This document shows, in pieces, positions 14,687 through 24,512 of a DNA stretch of 64,000 bases. The notes under the pieces are model-generated. The model was not told the origin of the DNA. It ran no database searches and was given only the letters and a program-made list of their open reading frames with translations. Each line of letters starts with the position of its first letter. The stretch's first letter is position 1. The position numbers and the translations under genes are program-made. The DNA lies in NCBI GenBank assembly GCA_052170315.1, contig JBQNAT010000002.1:62001-126000 (forward strand). Direction: 5' to 3'. Source of the stretch: UBA9732 sp052170315 (GTDB lineage Bacteria; Spirochaetota; Spirochaetia; Sphaerochaetales; Sphaerochaetaceae).

Positions 14687-15430
14687 TTAAAGTTTGGCGT
14701 AGGTTTCCTTTATTTCGTTTTCTATAGAGGTTATCATTGCGCTTACAGCTTCTCTGTCCGCAGGAGACACGGGTTTTACAGGATTTCCTACGTGCAGGTA
14801 GCAGTCTCCGGTTTGGAAGAAACGGCGTCTTTCTTCAAACTGACCTCTTAATCCCTTCACGGTAATGGGCACTATTTCCGCCCCGCTTTCGGTTGCCATT
14901 CTGAACGAACCGTGCTTAAAGAATCCTATCTCACCGGTTTTGCTGCGCGTGCCTTCCGGGAAAATCACCATGGAATGACCCTTTCTGATGTTTTCAGTCG
15001 CCTTTTTTATTGAGGCCACACTGCGTCTCAGATTCTTCCTGTCAATAAAAACAGAATGCGTGGAGGCAATAATTGCGTTAATCAAAGGAACGTAGACAAG
15101 TTCCCTCTTTGTGACAAACCCCGCCTTTGCTCCAAGTTTCCCAAGCATGAGGATTATGTCCAGGATGCTGGTATGATTCGAAACAAAACAGAAACTTTCG
15201 CCGTTTTTAATACGCTTCCGAATGGAAGCAAGATTGCCTGAAACGTGGACTCTTGTGCCTGAAAGCCACAAGCCAATGTTGGAAATCAGGGCCGCGTGCC
15301 AGAAGATAAGGCTGTCCGCGACCTTTCCCAAACCTATAAGATGCAGGATATAACCGGGAATTATCGCAGTGAAAATTGCGATAAAAACCATAATTGCAAT
15401 TATGAGCATTCCCCACAAAATATATACCAT
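14687..15430 (-). CDS. plsC: 1-acyl-sn-glycerol-3-phosphate acyltransferase
   Basis: A 247-aa PlsC-family enzyme. Two N-terminal hydrophobic segments (VYILWGMLIIAIMVFIAIF, GYILHLIGLG region) precede the acyltransferase motifs NHTSILD (HX4D catalytic pair) and VIFPEGTRSK (glycerol-3-phosphate site). It makes phosphatidic acid at the inner membrane. The ATG at 15428-15430 is chosen; the longer in-frame extension would lie inside the upstream helicase gene. It sits 13 bp after the DEAD-box helicase stop and probably shares its transcript. Confidence 0.9.
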   Translation of the reverse strand: MVYILWGMLIIAIMVFIAIFTAIIPGYILHLIGLGKVADSLIFWHAALISNIGLWLSGTRVHVSGNLASIRKRIKNGESFCFVSNHTSILDIILMLGKLGAKAGFVTKRELVYVPLINAIIASTHSVFIDRKNLRRSVASIKKATENIRKGHSMVIFPEGTRSKTGEIGFFKHGSFRMATESGAEIVPITVKGLRGQFEERRRFFQTGDCYLHVGNPVKPVSPADREAVSAMITSIENEIKETYAKL

Positions 15431-15443
15431 AGACAGGCCCGCC

Positions 15444-17006
15444 TTACTTCCGTTTTCCGAAGAGGCGTTTGAAAAAGCCTTCTTTCTTTGGAGTTTCGGC
15501 TTTTGCCGCCACGCCTGAACCGGACAATTCGTTTCGTCTGCTCTGAGTTTTCTTCTTTCCCGCCTTGTCCGAATTTTCGGACGCAGTGCCGGCAGCAGGC
15601 GCTGCTTTGGGCTCAAAGCCGTACTTCTTGCGGTAGTAGTCCATACGCTCTTTTTCGGTCATAGAGCCAAGGGTCTTGGTGTTGGTTCTGTCAGAAGAAT
15701 ACTTACCGCTTTTTGAGGAACGTTTTTCAGAGGAGCGCTTCTCAGAGGAGCGCTTCTCTCTTCCGTCTTTCGCTCCGGCCCCGGAACGGGTTCCTGAACC
15801 GCCGCGCTTTGCGGGTTTGTCCGAACGCGCAGGTCTTGAATGCCAGCGTTCGCCTATGGACTTATCCTCTATTTCAGGCAGATTGTCAGGCCAGATTACG
15901 GGGATTTTCATCTTGATGTACTTTTCAATGGCTTCAAGGCCGTATACAAATTCTTCGTCGGCAAGGGTTATCGCTTTTCCGCTTTTGCCGGCTCTGGCCG
16001 TTCTGCCTATTCTGTGCACATAGTTTTCATAGTCTTCAGGTATGTCATAGTTAACCACAAGGGGAAGGTCGTTTATCTGGAGTCCCCGGGCAGCAACATC
16101 TGTCGCGACAAGAAGGTTGGTCTTTCCTTCTTTGAGTTTGTCCAGAGCCTTCTGCCTCTGGTTCTGGGGAAGGTCTCCCGTGAGATAGTCGGAATTGTAG
16201 CCGTTGAGTCTAAGTCTGGAGCAAAGCTCCTCCGCCATGTAACGGCTGTTTGTAAAAATAAGGGCAAACTCGGGCTTTTCGGAAGCAAGTAGCTGCAGAA
16301 GCAGGCCGAACTTGTCGCTTTTGGCCACATGGTAAAGCTCCTGGGTTATGCTTTCTACGGTAATCCGGTCAGGTTCAAGGTCTATTTCAGCAGGTTCGTT
16401 CATAAACTCCCACGCAAGCTGACGCACTCTCATTTCAAGGGTGGCTGAAAAAAGAAGGGTCTGACGCTTTGACTTGTCGGGAAGGAAACGGAATATCTTT
16501 TTTATATCGGGATAGAAACCCATGTCAAAAAGCCTGTCGGCTTCATCAATGACAAAGGTATCTATACGGCCGGTGTCAAGTTCGCGGCGCTCCATGAATT
16601 CCAGAAGCCTGCCGGGTGTTCCCACATAGATGTCGCAGCCCATCTGTAGAAGCTTTCTCTGGTGTTCGTAACCTACGCCTCCGTAGAAAACGCCAATGTG
16701 AAAGCCTTCCACTTTTGAGCACAGAATCATGGCGTCATCCGATATCTGCTGCGCAAGCTCCCTTGTAGGCGCAATTATCAGACATGATGAGCTTTTGCCC
16801 TTTTCAAGGCTTCTGAGGTACTTTTCAAGAAAATTTATGACGTAGACAGCGGTCTTTCCGCTACCTGTCTTTGACTGCACCATGACATCGGAGCCGTCTA
16901 TCGCAATGGGCAGGACTTTTTCCTGCACCGGCATGCATTTTTCAAAGTCGGCGGCCCTTGTGCCATCAAGGACCTGTTCATGCAAATTTAATTCACTAAA
17001 TAACAT
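15444..17006 (-). CDS. DEAD-box RNA helicase
   Basis: A 520-aa protein: Q-motif region at the N-terminus, motif I SKTGSGKT, Ia PTRELAQQ, II DEADRLFDMGF, III FSAT, then the second RecA domain with TDVAARGLQINDLPLVVNYD and HRIGRTARAGKSG. Residues after about 395 form a Lys/Arg/Ser-rich tail with a tandem RSSEK repeat (DNA repeat near 15725-15770), likely an RNA-binding extension as in RhlE/CsdA-type helicases. It remodels RNA in ribosome assembly or decay. AGGTAGAAGAA precedes the ATG. Confidence 0.92.
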   Translation of the reverse strand: MLFSELNLHEQVLDGTRAADFEKCMPVQEKVLPIAIDGSDVMVQSKTGSGKTAVYVINFLEKYLRSLEKGKSSSCLIIAPTRELAQQISDDAMILCSKVEGFHIGVFYGGVGYEHQRKLLQMGCDIYVGTPGRLLEFMERRELDTGRIDTFVIDEADRLFDMGFYPDIKKIFRFLPDKSKRQTLLFSATLEMRVRQLAWEFMNEPAEIDLEPDRITVESITQELYHVAKSDKFGLLLQLLASEKPEFALIFTNSRYMAEELCSRLRLNGYNSDYLTGDLPQNQRQKALDKLKEGKTNLLVATDVAARGLQINDLPLVVNYDIPEDYENYVHRIGRTARAGKSGKAITLADEEFVYGLEAIEKYIKMKIPVIWPDNLPEIEDKSIGERWHSRPARSDKPAKRGGSGTRSGAGAKDGREKRSSEKRSSEKRSSKSGKYSSDRTNTKTLGSMTEKERMDYYRKKYGFEPKAAPAAGTASENSDKAGKKKTQSRRNELSGSGVAAKAETPKKEGFFKRLFGKRK

Positions 17007-17036
17007 TTCTTCTACCTGAATTAATTTTTTAAGCCG

Positions 17037-20000
17037 TCAGTCCGAACCGTACAACTTCAGAATCTCACGGGGTTTGGACCCGCGCGCCGGGCCTATGTAC
17101 CCCGCGTCTTCCATCTGTTCAATCAGGTTCGCGGCTCTGTTGTAGCCGATTCCCAGACGTCTCTGCAGATAGGAAGCGGATGCTTCTCCTCTGTCAGATA
17201 CTATCTTCCAGCCCTTGCTGAAAAGGTCTTCGGCGGCGCTGTTCTGGGCGCTCTCCGAATCCTCGGCGTTTTCATCTTCATCATCGTCTTCGAAGTAAGA
17301 TTCGTCAATGTAGTCAGGCTCGCCCTGGGTTTTCGCGAAGCTCACGATGTCTTCGATTTCGGAGTCTATGTAGGCGCCCTGGATTCGTACCGGCTGCCTG
17401 GATTCGGGGCTGTTGTAAAGCATGTCTCCGCGTCCAAGAAGCTTTTCAGCTCCAGTCTGGTCTATGATGATGCGGCTGTTAATCGAGTTGGAAACTGCAA
17501 AGGCTATCTGTGTGGGGATGTTGCTCTTGATAACGCCCGTAATAACGTCGGTTGAAGGTCTCTGAGTTGCAAGCACAAGGTGGATGCCGCAAAAACGGGC
17601 TACCGCGGTTATCCTCTTTATGGAAGTTTCAAGTTCCTTTCCTACTGCCAGCATCAGGTCGGCAAACTCGTCTATTATGACAACTATGTACGGAAGTTTT
17701 ACTCTGAGAAGCTTTTTTTCCCTGATTTTATCGTTGTACTCGTCTATCTTTTTTGCTCCTATGGCGGAGAACAGCGCCATTCTCCTTTCCATTTCCTCTA
17801 CAACAAAGTTCATGACTTTCAGCGACTTCTTCGCGTCCGTGATAACGGGAGTGAGCAGATGAGGTATGCCGTTGTACAGGGAAAGCTCTACCATCTTCGG
17901 GTCAACAAGAATCATCCTCACATCCTTTGGCGTCTTGGTATAAAGTATTGAGCATATCAGCGAGTTTATGCAGACTGATTTTCCGGAACCTGTAGTACCC
18001 GCGACAAGAAGATGAGGAGTCTTTGTAAGGTCTATCACTATGGATTCTCCGGTGATGGTGTTTCCCAGAACCATCGGAATCTTGTAATAACGACCTCTGA
18101 GCGCGGGCATCATTACGTCAAAGCCTATGGTATCGCGCTTCTTGTTAGGCACTTCAACGCCTATGGCAGGCTTGCCCGGTATGGGCGCCAGTATCCTGAC
18201 ATCCTGAACCGAAAGGTCCATGGCTATGTTTTCCGAAAGGTTCAGAACGGTTGAAACCTTTATGCCTTTTGCGAGAGACAGCTCATAAAGCGTGAAGGTA
18301 GGACCGTGCTGAACTCCGATAAGGCTGGTTTCTATCCGGAACTGACGTAAAGTGTCAACGATTATCCGACCGTCAGGGTCGTTTTCAGGGTCTTCATAAA
18401 TACGGGCGCTTACAGGGTAATGTTTAAGAAGGGCATCCGGCGGGAACTGGTAGTCGAACTTCTGCCTGTCTATCAGGTACGGATTTCCGCCTGCCGAGCT
18501 CTTAAGCCCCGCGATGCCTGAAATACAGTCCAAATCGGGAGCGTTGGCTTTCGCTTCGATTTCGGCCATGGCTTTTTCACTTATGCCGTCATCATCCGTT
18601 TCCTCCGATTCCGCCGCGGCAACCTCTTTGGTGGCTTCCCGCTGACGCAGCATTTCAGCCTTTGTTCTTGCAAGCTCCGCTTCCGCAAGCCTTGTGGCCT
18701 CTTCCGCTTCCCTGCGCTGGCGCTCAAGTTCCTTAAGTTCTTCAAGATGTTTTCTCTCAAGCTCCGCCTTGCGTCTTCTCATTGACAGAAGCTCATCGGC
18801 CTCGGCCTGTTCCGCCGCCCTTGCAAAGACGGAAGGCTCTGAGTTCACTGACGCGTCCTCATTCCGGGAGACTGACGTTTCGGGTTTAACACCGCGTGCC
18901 GGATTATCGCCCGCAGGCTGTACGGCATTGCGGCCGGGCATTTGGGAAACGGGAATCTGCTGTGAAACGGGGATGTCGTTTGAATGAACGAACACAGGGG
19001 CCATTGAGGAAACCGGCACGGGATTTTCGGGCATGACAACCTGAGTTCGGTTTTTTTCATTCGCGTTACTGGAAATGCCGTAATCAATGTCGGGTACGGA
19101 TGCGCCGCAGGTTGGAAATATCTTTTCAGCCTGAGCGTCTTCATTCAGGCGTTTCATAAGGTTTCTTGGCTTGAACAGGTCCTGAAGACGCTTGCGGTTT
19201 TCTTCGGCCTCTTTGCGAACGCGCTCTTCTTCCTCCGCCATACGTTTCAGACGTTCTTCTTCCTCCCGACGGCGTATTTCAAGTTCGGCTTCGCGTCTTT
19301 CCTGAGCCTCTCTTCTTATACGCGATTCACGCTCCGACACGCCGTAGATGTCGCGATTAATTGAAGAAACGCTTGAGCTTATGTCATAGTTCGGAAAACT
19401 CTTGAATTCGGGAACCTCTACGGCAGTAAGGCTGGCAAGAGCGTTTCTGGATTTTACGGGGTCATAGTCGTACTTGATTTTTGTCGTTTTTTCCGCATCG
19501 GACGCTGTGGCGGGATTGCTGCCGGAATCTTTACCGTCAGTGCCGTTCGCGGCGTTCGCGTTTAACGCGGACCGGGTCTCCGCGTTTATCTGTTCATCGG
19601 AAATATGAAGGTTGAAAACGAGGGCTGTCGTGCCCTGCGATTCACTGTCCGTTCCCGAATTGCCGGAATTCAGGCTACTGTCTGAGCCGGTCAGCGGTCC
19701 AATGTCAGAACCGGCAGTAAATGACGGCAAAGATTTTTCCCCATCATCCTTTCCTTCTTTTTTGGCGGGTTTTTCCTTGTATCCCCTTTTGATTCTGTGT
19801 ATAAGACCAAGGAAAAACAGAGAAACGGCAAGAGCGCCTCCGGCAATATACGGATAAGAATCCGGAAGTTTTGAAAGAATCTCAAAGACCGCGTCTTTAC
19901 CCTGCGCCAGAGTTCCAAGCAGATAAAGGCTGAAGAAGGCTGTACAGCAAAAAACAAACGACAGAAGTCCCGAGCCTCTGAAAGCCAGAAACATATTCAC

Positions 20001-20234
20001 TACGCAGAGCAGGGCCGCGGGAATAAGACCGTAAGGTCTCAGGGCGGAATCCGCAAATACGTTGACATAGGAATTGAAAAGGCCATGGAGGTAAAACAGC
20101 ACCGCATAGAGCAGCGTTCCTTCTTCAAGCTTCAGATACGGAAACGCGCACACGGCAAGAACCGCAACAGCAATCACTGTTGTGAGAAGGGACATTATTA
20201 TGTTGGGTCTGCGTGACCTCTTGAATTTCGACAT
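17037..20234 (-). CDS. ftsK: DNA translocase FtsK/SpoIIIE
   Basis: A 1065-aa protein. Four transmembrane helices (about 13-150) anchor it at the division septum. A long variable linker follows (about 160-540), including Glu/Arg-rich coiled coils (RREAQERREAELEIRRREEEER, LERKHLEELKELERQ). The motor domain has Walker A AGTTGSGKSVCINSL and Walker B VVIIDEFADLML. The C-terminal winged-helix gamma domain (ASYLQRRLGIGYNRAANLIEQMEDAGYIGPARGSKPREIL) reads KOPS-like DNA. It pumps chromosomes and supports dimer resolution. The ATG follows TATTAT by 6 nt and has no Shine-Dalgarno. Confidence 0.94.
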   Translation of the reverse strand: MSKFKRSRRPNIIMSLLTTVIAVAVLAVCAFPYLKLEEGTLLYAVLFYLHGLFNSYVNVFADSALRPYGLIPAALLCVVNMFLAFRGSGLLSFVFCCTAFFSLYLLGTLAQGKDAVFEILSKLPDSYPYIAGGALAVSLFFLGLIHRIKRGYKEKPAKKEGKDDGEKSLPSFTAGSDIGPLTGSDSSLNSGNSGTDSESQGTTALVFNLHISDEQINAETRSALNANAANGTDGKDSGSNPATASDAEKTTKIKYDYDPVKSRNALASLTAVEVPEFKSFPNYDISSSVSSINRDIYGVSERESRIRREAQERREAELEIRRREEEERLKRMAEEEERVRKEAEENRKRLQDLFKPRNLMKRLNEDAQAEKIFPTCGASVPDIDYGISSNANEKNRTQVVMPENPVPVSSMAPVFVHSNDIPVSQQIPVSQMPGRNAVQPAGDNPARGVKPETSVSRNEDASVNSEPSVFARAAEQAEADELLSMRRRKAELERKHLEELKELERQRREAEEATRLAEAELARTKAEMLRQREATKEVAAAESEETDDDGISEKAMAEIEAKANAPDLDCISGIAGLKSSAGGNPYLIDRQKFDYQFPPDALLKHYPVSARIYEDPENDPDGRIIVDTLRQFRIETSLIGVQHGPTFTLYELSLAKGIKVSTVLNLSENIAMDLSVQDVRILAPIPGKPAIGVEVPNKKRDTIGFDVMMPALRGRYYKIPMVLGNTITGESIVIDLTKTPHLLVAGTTGSGKSVCINSLICSILYTKTPKDVRMILVDPKMVELSLYNGIPHLLTPVITDAKKSLKVMNFVVEEMERRMALFSAIGAKKIDEYNDKIREKKLLRVKLPYIVVIIDEFADLMLAVGKELETSIKRITAVARFCGIHLVLATQRPSTDVITGVIKSNIPTQIAFAVSNSINSRIIIDQTGAEKLLGRGDMLYNSPESRQPVRIQGAYIDSEIEDIVSFAKTQGEPDYIDESYFEDDDEDENAEDSESAQNSAAEDLFSKGWKIVSDRGEASASYLQRRLGIGYNRAANLIEQMEDAGYIGPARGSKPREILKLYGSD

Positions 20235-20240
20235 ATTAAT

Positions 20241-20246
20241 ATAATA
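20241..20246 (-). promoter_or_regulatory. -10 hexamer TATTAT 6 nt before ftsK ATG
   Basis: TATTAT on the minus strand, six bases, then ATG at 20234. No Shine-Dalgarno. Confidence 0.4.
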
Positions 20247-20284
20247 TCACTTCAGACGCAGAAAGTCATTACAGTTAAAAACGG

Positions 20285-21154
20285 CTAAAAACACTTGCCC
20301 GTTTCGCAAGGTGTTTTGCAATTCGTTTTAAGGAGCACCAGCATCCTGCGTTTTGCATCAAGATAAGGTACGTCATAATCAATGACATCATGCGTAAATG
20401 CTGTTCCCGTATAGCTTTCAATAACACTGACCTCTTCGGCTATATTCTCATTGGAGCTCTTGTATGCAAAAACCAGCCCGTTTGGCTTAAGAAGCCTATC
20501 AATATCACAAATAATGTCCTTAAATGGCCTAAATGCCCTGAAAGTTATAATATCAAAGCTGTTTTGTACCTCTGCCAAGTCCTGTTGAAGAATTTGTACA
20601 TGTAAATTCAAATTCATTGCCGCCACTGTGTTTCTCAGAAAACCAGCCCTTCTGCCCATGCGCTCCACAAGAGAAAAAGACCAGCTGTCGAACAGGCTTG
20701 CCAGCACAAGCCCGGGCAAACCCGCCCCCGAGCCCAAATCCGCCACACTGATATTACCATCCGCGAAAGCGGGATCTGCCGCGCTTGCGGAAATACTTGA
20801 AGAATCACAGGACAATATACTTCCGTGGGGACTTGAAGAAATGTCACAGCCACATGAAAACGCGGCCTTTTTTATACATTCATTTACCTTTCCGGTAAAG
20901 ACGGAAGCGGGAGCAAGGCAGTCCAGAATATGCCTGACAACAAGCTCCTCGCCCTGAGCGTTCACAAGACCGTATTGGGGATTGAACAGTGAAATTTCGT
21001 CATAGAGCCGCTGAAGTCTGCGCGAAAGAAGCGAAAGAACATCGGCCACCATTGTATCAGACGCCGTCACGTCAGGCGTCATATTGCCGGAAGCCATATC
21101 GGAAACAACAGTTTTAATTCCGTCTTCAAGAATTTTTACAAGCGCTTTTTCCAT
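20285..21154 (-). CDS. rsmG: 16S rRNA m7G527 methyltransferase RsmG (GidB)
   Basis: A 289-aa protein. SAM-binding motif VADLGSGAGLPGLVLA, then SLVERMGRRAGFLRNTVAAMNL and FRAFRPFKDI, all RsmG landmarks. The N-terminal helix pair (LYDEISLFNPQYGL ... EELVVRHILDCLAP) matches the family. It is some 50-80 residues longer than usual because of a Ser/Cys/Ala-rich insertion (about 92-132) just before the SAM motif and a Cys-containing tail. It is in the mnmG-rsmG pair, 6 bp after mnmG, the classic gidA-gidB order. Confidence 0.9.
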   Translation of the reverse strand: MEKALVKILEDGIKTVVSDMASGNMTPDVTASDTMVADVLSLLSRRLQRLYDEISLFNPQYGLVNAQGEELVVRHILDCLAPASVFTGKVNECIKKAAFSCGCDISSSPHGSILSCDSSSISASAADPAFADGNISVADLGSGAGLPGLVLASLFDSWSFSLVERMGRRAGFLRNTVAAMNLNLHVQILQQDLAEVQNSFDIITFRAFRPFKDIICDIDRLLKPNGLVFAYKSSNENIAEEVSVIESYTGTAFTHDVIDYDVPYLDAKRRMLVLLKTNCKTPCETGKCF

Positions 21155-21160
21155 ATCATC

Positions 21161-22951
21161 TCACTTTCTTAGGTACACCAGCAGAACCGTAATATCGCTT
21201 GTCCTTACCCCGCTTATCCTTGAAGCCTGCCCTACGGAGCCGGGTCTTACGGCCTTGAGCTTCTCTCTGGATTCCGAGCTTATGCCTTCTATTTTATCAT
21301 AATCAAAATCTTCCGGTATACGTATGCCCTCAAGCTTCGTAAACCTGTCCACCTGACGGTCCTGGCGCTTTATATAGCCGTCGTACTTTACCTTAAGTTC
21401 AAGCTGAAGCCTTGTGCTTTTCGGAAAACCGTTAATTTCCGGAATTGAAAGCGAAAGTTCATCCATGGTAATTTCAGGATTCTTAAGAGCCTCAAGCGCG
21501 TTCTTTCCCTGAAAACCCCTGTGGCGTATCATATCCTGAAGGCTTTCCATACTCTCAAGTTTCTTTTTCAGCATACCAAGCCGTTCTTCGGTCGCAAGAC
21601 CCGCGGCAAAACCCCTGTCCGTAAGACGCTCGTCCGCCGTATCGTGCCTGAGATTCAGGCGGTACTCGGCCCGGCTTGTGAACATCCTGTAGGGCTCTTT
21701 CGTGCCCATGGTAACCAAATCGTCAATGAGAACGCCTATGTAGGCTTCAGTGCGCTTAAGCACAAGCGGCATCTCCCCTTTCAGCTTCTGACAGGCATTA
21801 ATCCCCGCGATAAGCCCCTGACAGGCCGCCTCTTCATAACCGCTGGTGCCGTTGGTCTGACCTGCCACAAAAAGATTCGAAAGGATTTTAGATTCCAGCG
21901 AAGGCTTAAGCTGTATCGGGTCAAGATAATCATACTCAACAGCATAAGCGGGCCTCATGATAACGGCATCCTCAAGACCCGCAACCGAACGGATGAAATC
22001 ACGCTGAACATCCTCAGGCAGGGATGAAGACATACCGTTAAGATACATTTCCTGCGTCCCAAGCCCTTCAGGCTCAACGAATACCTGATGTCTGGCGCGC
22101 TCCGGGAACCTCATAACTTTATCCTCTATGGAAGGGCAGTACCGCGGCCCCTTTCCTACAATCTTACCGCCGTAAAGCGGAGACCTGTGAATATTGTCCC
22201 TTATTATTTTATGAGTGTTCCCGTTCGTGTATGTAATCCAGCACGGCGTCGCGGGGCGTTCCAGCTTCTCATGCATGAAACTGAACGGAACAACCTCTTC
22301 ATCTCCGTCCTGACGCTCCATCTTTTCAAGGTGCAGGCTTGAAAGCGCCACTCTCGCAGGCGTTCCCGTCTTCAGCCTTCCGACCGAAAACCCCTTCTCT
22401 CTCAGAGCTTCCCCCAGGCCGAGTGCAGCCTCCTCTCCAAGTCGGCCGGCGCTGTGGTCATGTTCGCCTATAAATATTCTGCCGTTCATAAAAGTTCCAG
22501 TAGTAAGGACAACCGCCCCGGACGTAAAAACCGTTCCTCTCATAGTCTTCACTCCGCAGGCGCAACCGCCCCGGGTCAGGATGTCAACAACGGTATCCAT
22601 GAAAAGCTCAAGATTACTCTGTTTCTCAAGAGTCTCCTTTGCAAGACGAGAATAGGAAAATTTATCCGCCTGCGCTCTTGGCGCCTGAACCGCAGGTCCT
22701 CTGCGCCTGTTGAGGATACGAAACTGTATCATTGTCGCATCTATAAGCATGCCCATTTCACCGCCAAGGGCATCTATCTCTCTGACCAGATTTCCCTTGG
22801 CAAGCCCACCTACTGCAGGATTACAGGACAAACGCCCTATCGTGTCCAAACTCTGGGTAACCAGCAGAGTCCTGAAACCAATACGCGCCGCGGCAAGGCA
22901 GGCCTCTATCCCCGCGTGCCCTCCGCCAATGACAATAACATCGTAATCCAT
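21161..22951 (-). CDS. mnmG: tRNA uridine 5-carboxymethylaminomethyl modification enzyme MnmG
   Basis: A 596-aa FAD enzyme. Dinucleotide-binding GGGHAGIEACLAAARIG at residues 8-24; family blocks SCNPAVGGLAKGNLVREIDALGGEMG, RRGPAVQAPRAQAD, LTTGTFMNGRIFIGE and FVAGQTNGTSGYEEAACQGLIAGINA are all present. With MnmE it builds the cmnm5 group on U34 of tRNAs. mnmE lies 99 bp upstream on the same strand. A TTGATT/TAACAT promoter directly abuts the start codon. Confidence 0.97.
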   Translation of the reverse strand: MDYDVIVIGGGHAGIEACLAAARIGFRTLLVTQSLDTIGRLSCNPAVGGLAKGNLVREIDALGGEMGMLIDATMIQFRILNRRRGPAVQAPRAQADKFSYSRLAKETLEKQSNLELFMDTVVDILTRGGCACGVKTMRGTVFTSGAVVLTTGTFMNGRIFIGEHDHSAGRLGEEAALGLGEALREKGFSVGRLKTGTPARVALSSLHLEKMERQDGDEEVVPFSFMHEKLERPATPCWITYTNGNTHKIIRDNIHRSPLYGGKIVGKGPRYCPSIEDKVMRFPERARHQVFVEPEGLGTQEMYLNGMSSSLPEDVQRDFIRSVAGLEDAVIMRPAYAVEYDYLDPIQLKPSLESKILSNLFVAGQTNGTSGYEEAACQGLIAGINACQKLKGEMPLVLKRTEAYIGVLIDDLVTMGTKEPYRMFTSRAEYRLNLRHDTADERLTDRGFAAGLATEERLGMLKKKLESMESLQDMIRHRGFQGKNALEALKNPEITMDELSLSIPEINGFPKSTRLQLELKVKYDGYIKRQDRQVDRFTKLEGIRIPEDFDYDKIEGISSESREKLKAVRPGSVGQASRISGVRTSDITVLLVYLRK

Positions 22952-22957
22952 AACGCA

Positions 22958-22986
22958 ATGTTAACCGTCGCGGCTTTTTGAATCAA
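22958..22986 (-). promoter_or_regulatory. mnmG promoter, leaderless geometry
   Basis: Minus strand: TTGATT (22981-22986), 17-bp spacer, TAACAT (22958-22963), six bases, ATG. No Shine-Dalgarno. Confidence 0.45.
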
Positions 22987-23050
22987 CTCTTAAGCGTTGT
23001 TTTTCCTGCGCCGTTCGGTTCTGTTATCCGGGAAAACACTTCCGCCGTTT

Positions 23051-24430
23051 TCACTTTCCCACGCAGAAAGAGCTGAATATCTTATCCAGTATGTCGTCTG
23101 TTGTGACTTCTCCCGTAAGTTCGCCAAGGGCTTCCAGTGCCTCCCGGATATCCAGGGAAACAATATCCGGAGGAAGACCGTTTTCAACTGCAAGTTTCGC
23201 GGCGTTAAGAGCCTCAAGAGCGCGGGAGAGGTTTTCCCGCTGCCTGTCGTTTTCAATGACAAGGTCTCCGTCATTTGAAACCGGAACATCAGCTGTAAGC
23301 TTTTCCGTAATTTTTTCGCACAGGGTATCGAAACCGAAACCGGTGGCAACGGAAAGCCTGAGAAAATCAGGCAAGGCTGTGCTGTTTTCGTCCGCCAGGT
23401 CAATCTTGTTAAGAACAGGAATACAGCGCGGGTCACTGACGGTATCCTGCTCAATTTCAGAAACTTCGCTTGAATCGACAAGGTAGATTATCAAATCCGC
23501 ACCGTCAACAAGGTTCTTAGAGCGGCGGATTCCCTCTTTTTCTATCTCGCTTTCGGAGCCGTTTCTGAAACCCGCGGTATCATATAGCCGGACAGGTATG
23601 CCGCCAATTACGCACGAAGCCTCTATAAAGTCACGCGTGGTTCCCTTCTGAGGACTTACAATGGAGCGCTCCTCTTTGAGAAAATAGTTGAAAAGAGAGC
23701 TTTTTCCGGCATTGGAAGGCCCCGCCAGAACAAGACGCGCGCCCTGGGAATAAAGGCGGCCGGCACGGTAAGATTCGCGTATCAGGGAAAGGGCTTTTAT
23801 GGCGGCATCCAGCTTTTCCGAAGGAAAGCTAAGCTCTTCACCTATTTCGTCTTCTGAGTAGTCAAGCTGTACTTCAATAATACTCATAATTTCAACAATA
23901 ATGGCCTTTATTTGGTTTATTCTCTTAAAAAGAGAACCATTAAGCCTGCTAAGAGCCATCATCTGTCCTGCCCGTCCCTGCGCGTTTATCAGCTCCTCAA
24001 CGGCCTCGGCCTTTGTGAGGTCCATTTTTCCGTGCAGGAAGGCACGCAGGGTAAACTCGCCGGGGAGAGCCTGACGGAAGCCCAGAGCCGCCATGGTTTC
24101 AAGAACGGATTTTACCGTCTGAAGACCTCCGTGGCAGGAAATTTCAAAAGCCTCTTCGCCGGTGTAGCCATGGCCGTCACGGTAGACGGTAAGTACTATA
24201 TCGTCAACGGGCCGGTTGTCCCCCGGGCTGAACAAACGGCAGTAATGAGCGGTGTTCGAAGGAAGTCCGTTTATGTCGGCTTTGCTTTTTATTGCCCCGG
24301 AAAGAGTCCTTATGCAGCCTTCGCCGCTTACCCGCACTACGGCAATGGCACTTTTGGCCCACGCAGTTGCCAGAGCAAAGATTGAGTCGTCTGTGTTATA
24401 TGAATTTTTTCTGACCGCGCTTTCATTCAT
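23051..24430 (-). CDS. mnmE: tRNA modification GTPase MnmE
   Basis: A 459-aa protein. N-terminal tetrahydrofolate-binding domain (AIAVVRVSGEG, GEFTLRAFLHGKMDLTKAEAVEELI), then G-domain with GPSNAGKSSLFN (G1), GTTRDF (G2), DTAG (G3), NKID (G4), and the C-terminal CVGK with the catalytic cysteine. It partners MnmG in wobble-uridine modification. TATAAT lies 7 nt upstream of the ATG with no Shine-Dalgarno. It is divergent from epmA, with 82 bp between the starts. Confidence 0.96.
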   Translation of the reverse strand: MNESAVRKNSYNTDDSIFALATAWAKSAIAVVRVSGEGCIRTLSGAIKSKADINGLPSNTAHYCRLFSPGDNRPVDDIVLTVYRDGHGYTGEEAFEISCHGGLQTVKSVLETMAALGFRQALPGEFTLRAFLHGKMDLTKAEAVEELINAQGRAGQMMALSRLNGSLFKRINQIKAIIVEIMSIIEVQLDYSEDEIGEELSFPSEKLDAAIKALSLIRESYRAGRLYSQGARLVLAGPSNAGKSSLFNYFLKEERSIVSPQKGTTRDFIEASCVIGGIPVRLYDTAGFRNGSESEIEKEGIRRSKNLVDGADLIIYLVDSSEVSEIEQDTVSDPRCIPVLNKIDLADENSTALPDFLRLSVATGFGFDTLCEKITEKLTADVPVSNDGDLVIENDRQRENLSRALEALNAAKLAVENGLPPDIVSLDIREALEALGELTGEVTTDDILDKIFSSFCVGK

Positions 24431-24437
24431 AGCAGAA

Positions 24438-24443
24438 ATTATA
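24438..24443 (-). promoter_or_regulatory. -10 hexamer TATAAT 7 nt before mnmE ATG
   Basis: A perfect TATAAT on the minus strand, then seven bases and ATG at 24430. Confidence 0.55.
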
Positions 24444-24499
24444 TATAAATCAGGCCTGATTGGCTACTTGCCGTTCTTTTCAAGCATCCGGCAAAAGGT

Positions 24500-24505
24500 T
24501 ATCAT
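24500..24505 (+). promoter_or_regulatory. -10 hexamer TATCAT 7 nt before epmA ATG
   Basis: TATCAT followed by seven bases and ATG at 24513; no Shine-Dalgarno. It supports this start over the long upstream in-frame extension, which is antisense to mnmE. Confidence 0.45.
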
Positions 24506-24512
24506 AAAGTCC

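Noticed and set aside
22990..23481. 163-aa minus-strand frame overlapping the mnmE 3' end
   Set aside because: Different frame of the same strand inside mnmE, which has a complete GTPase and CVGK terminus.
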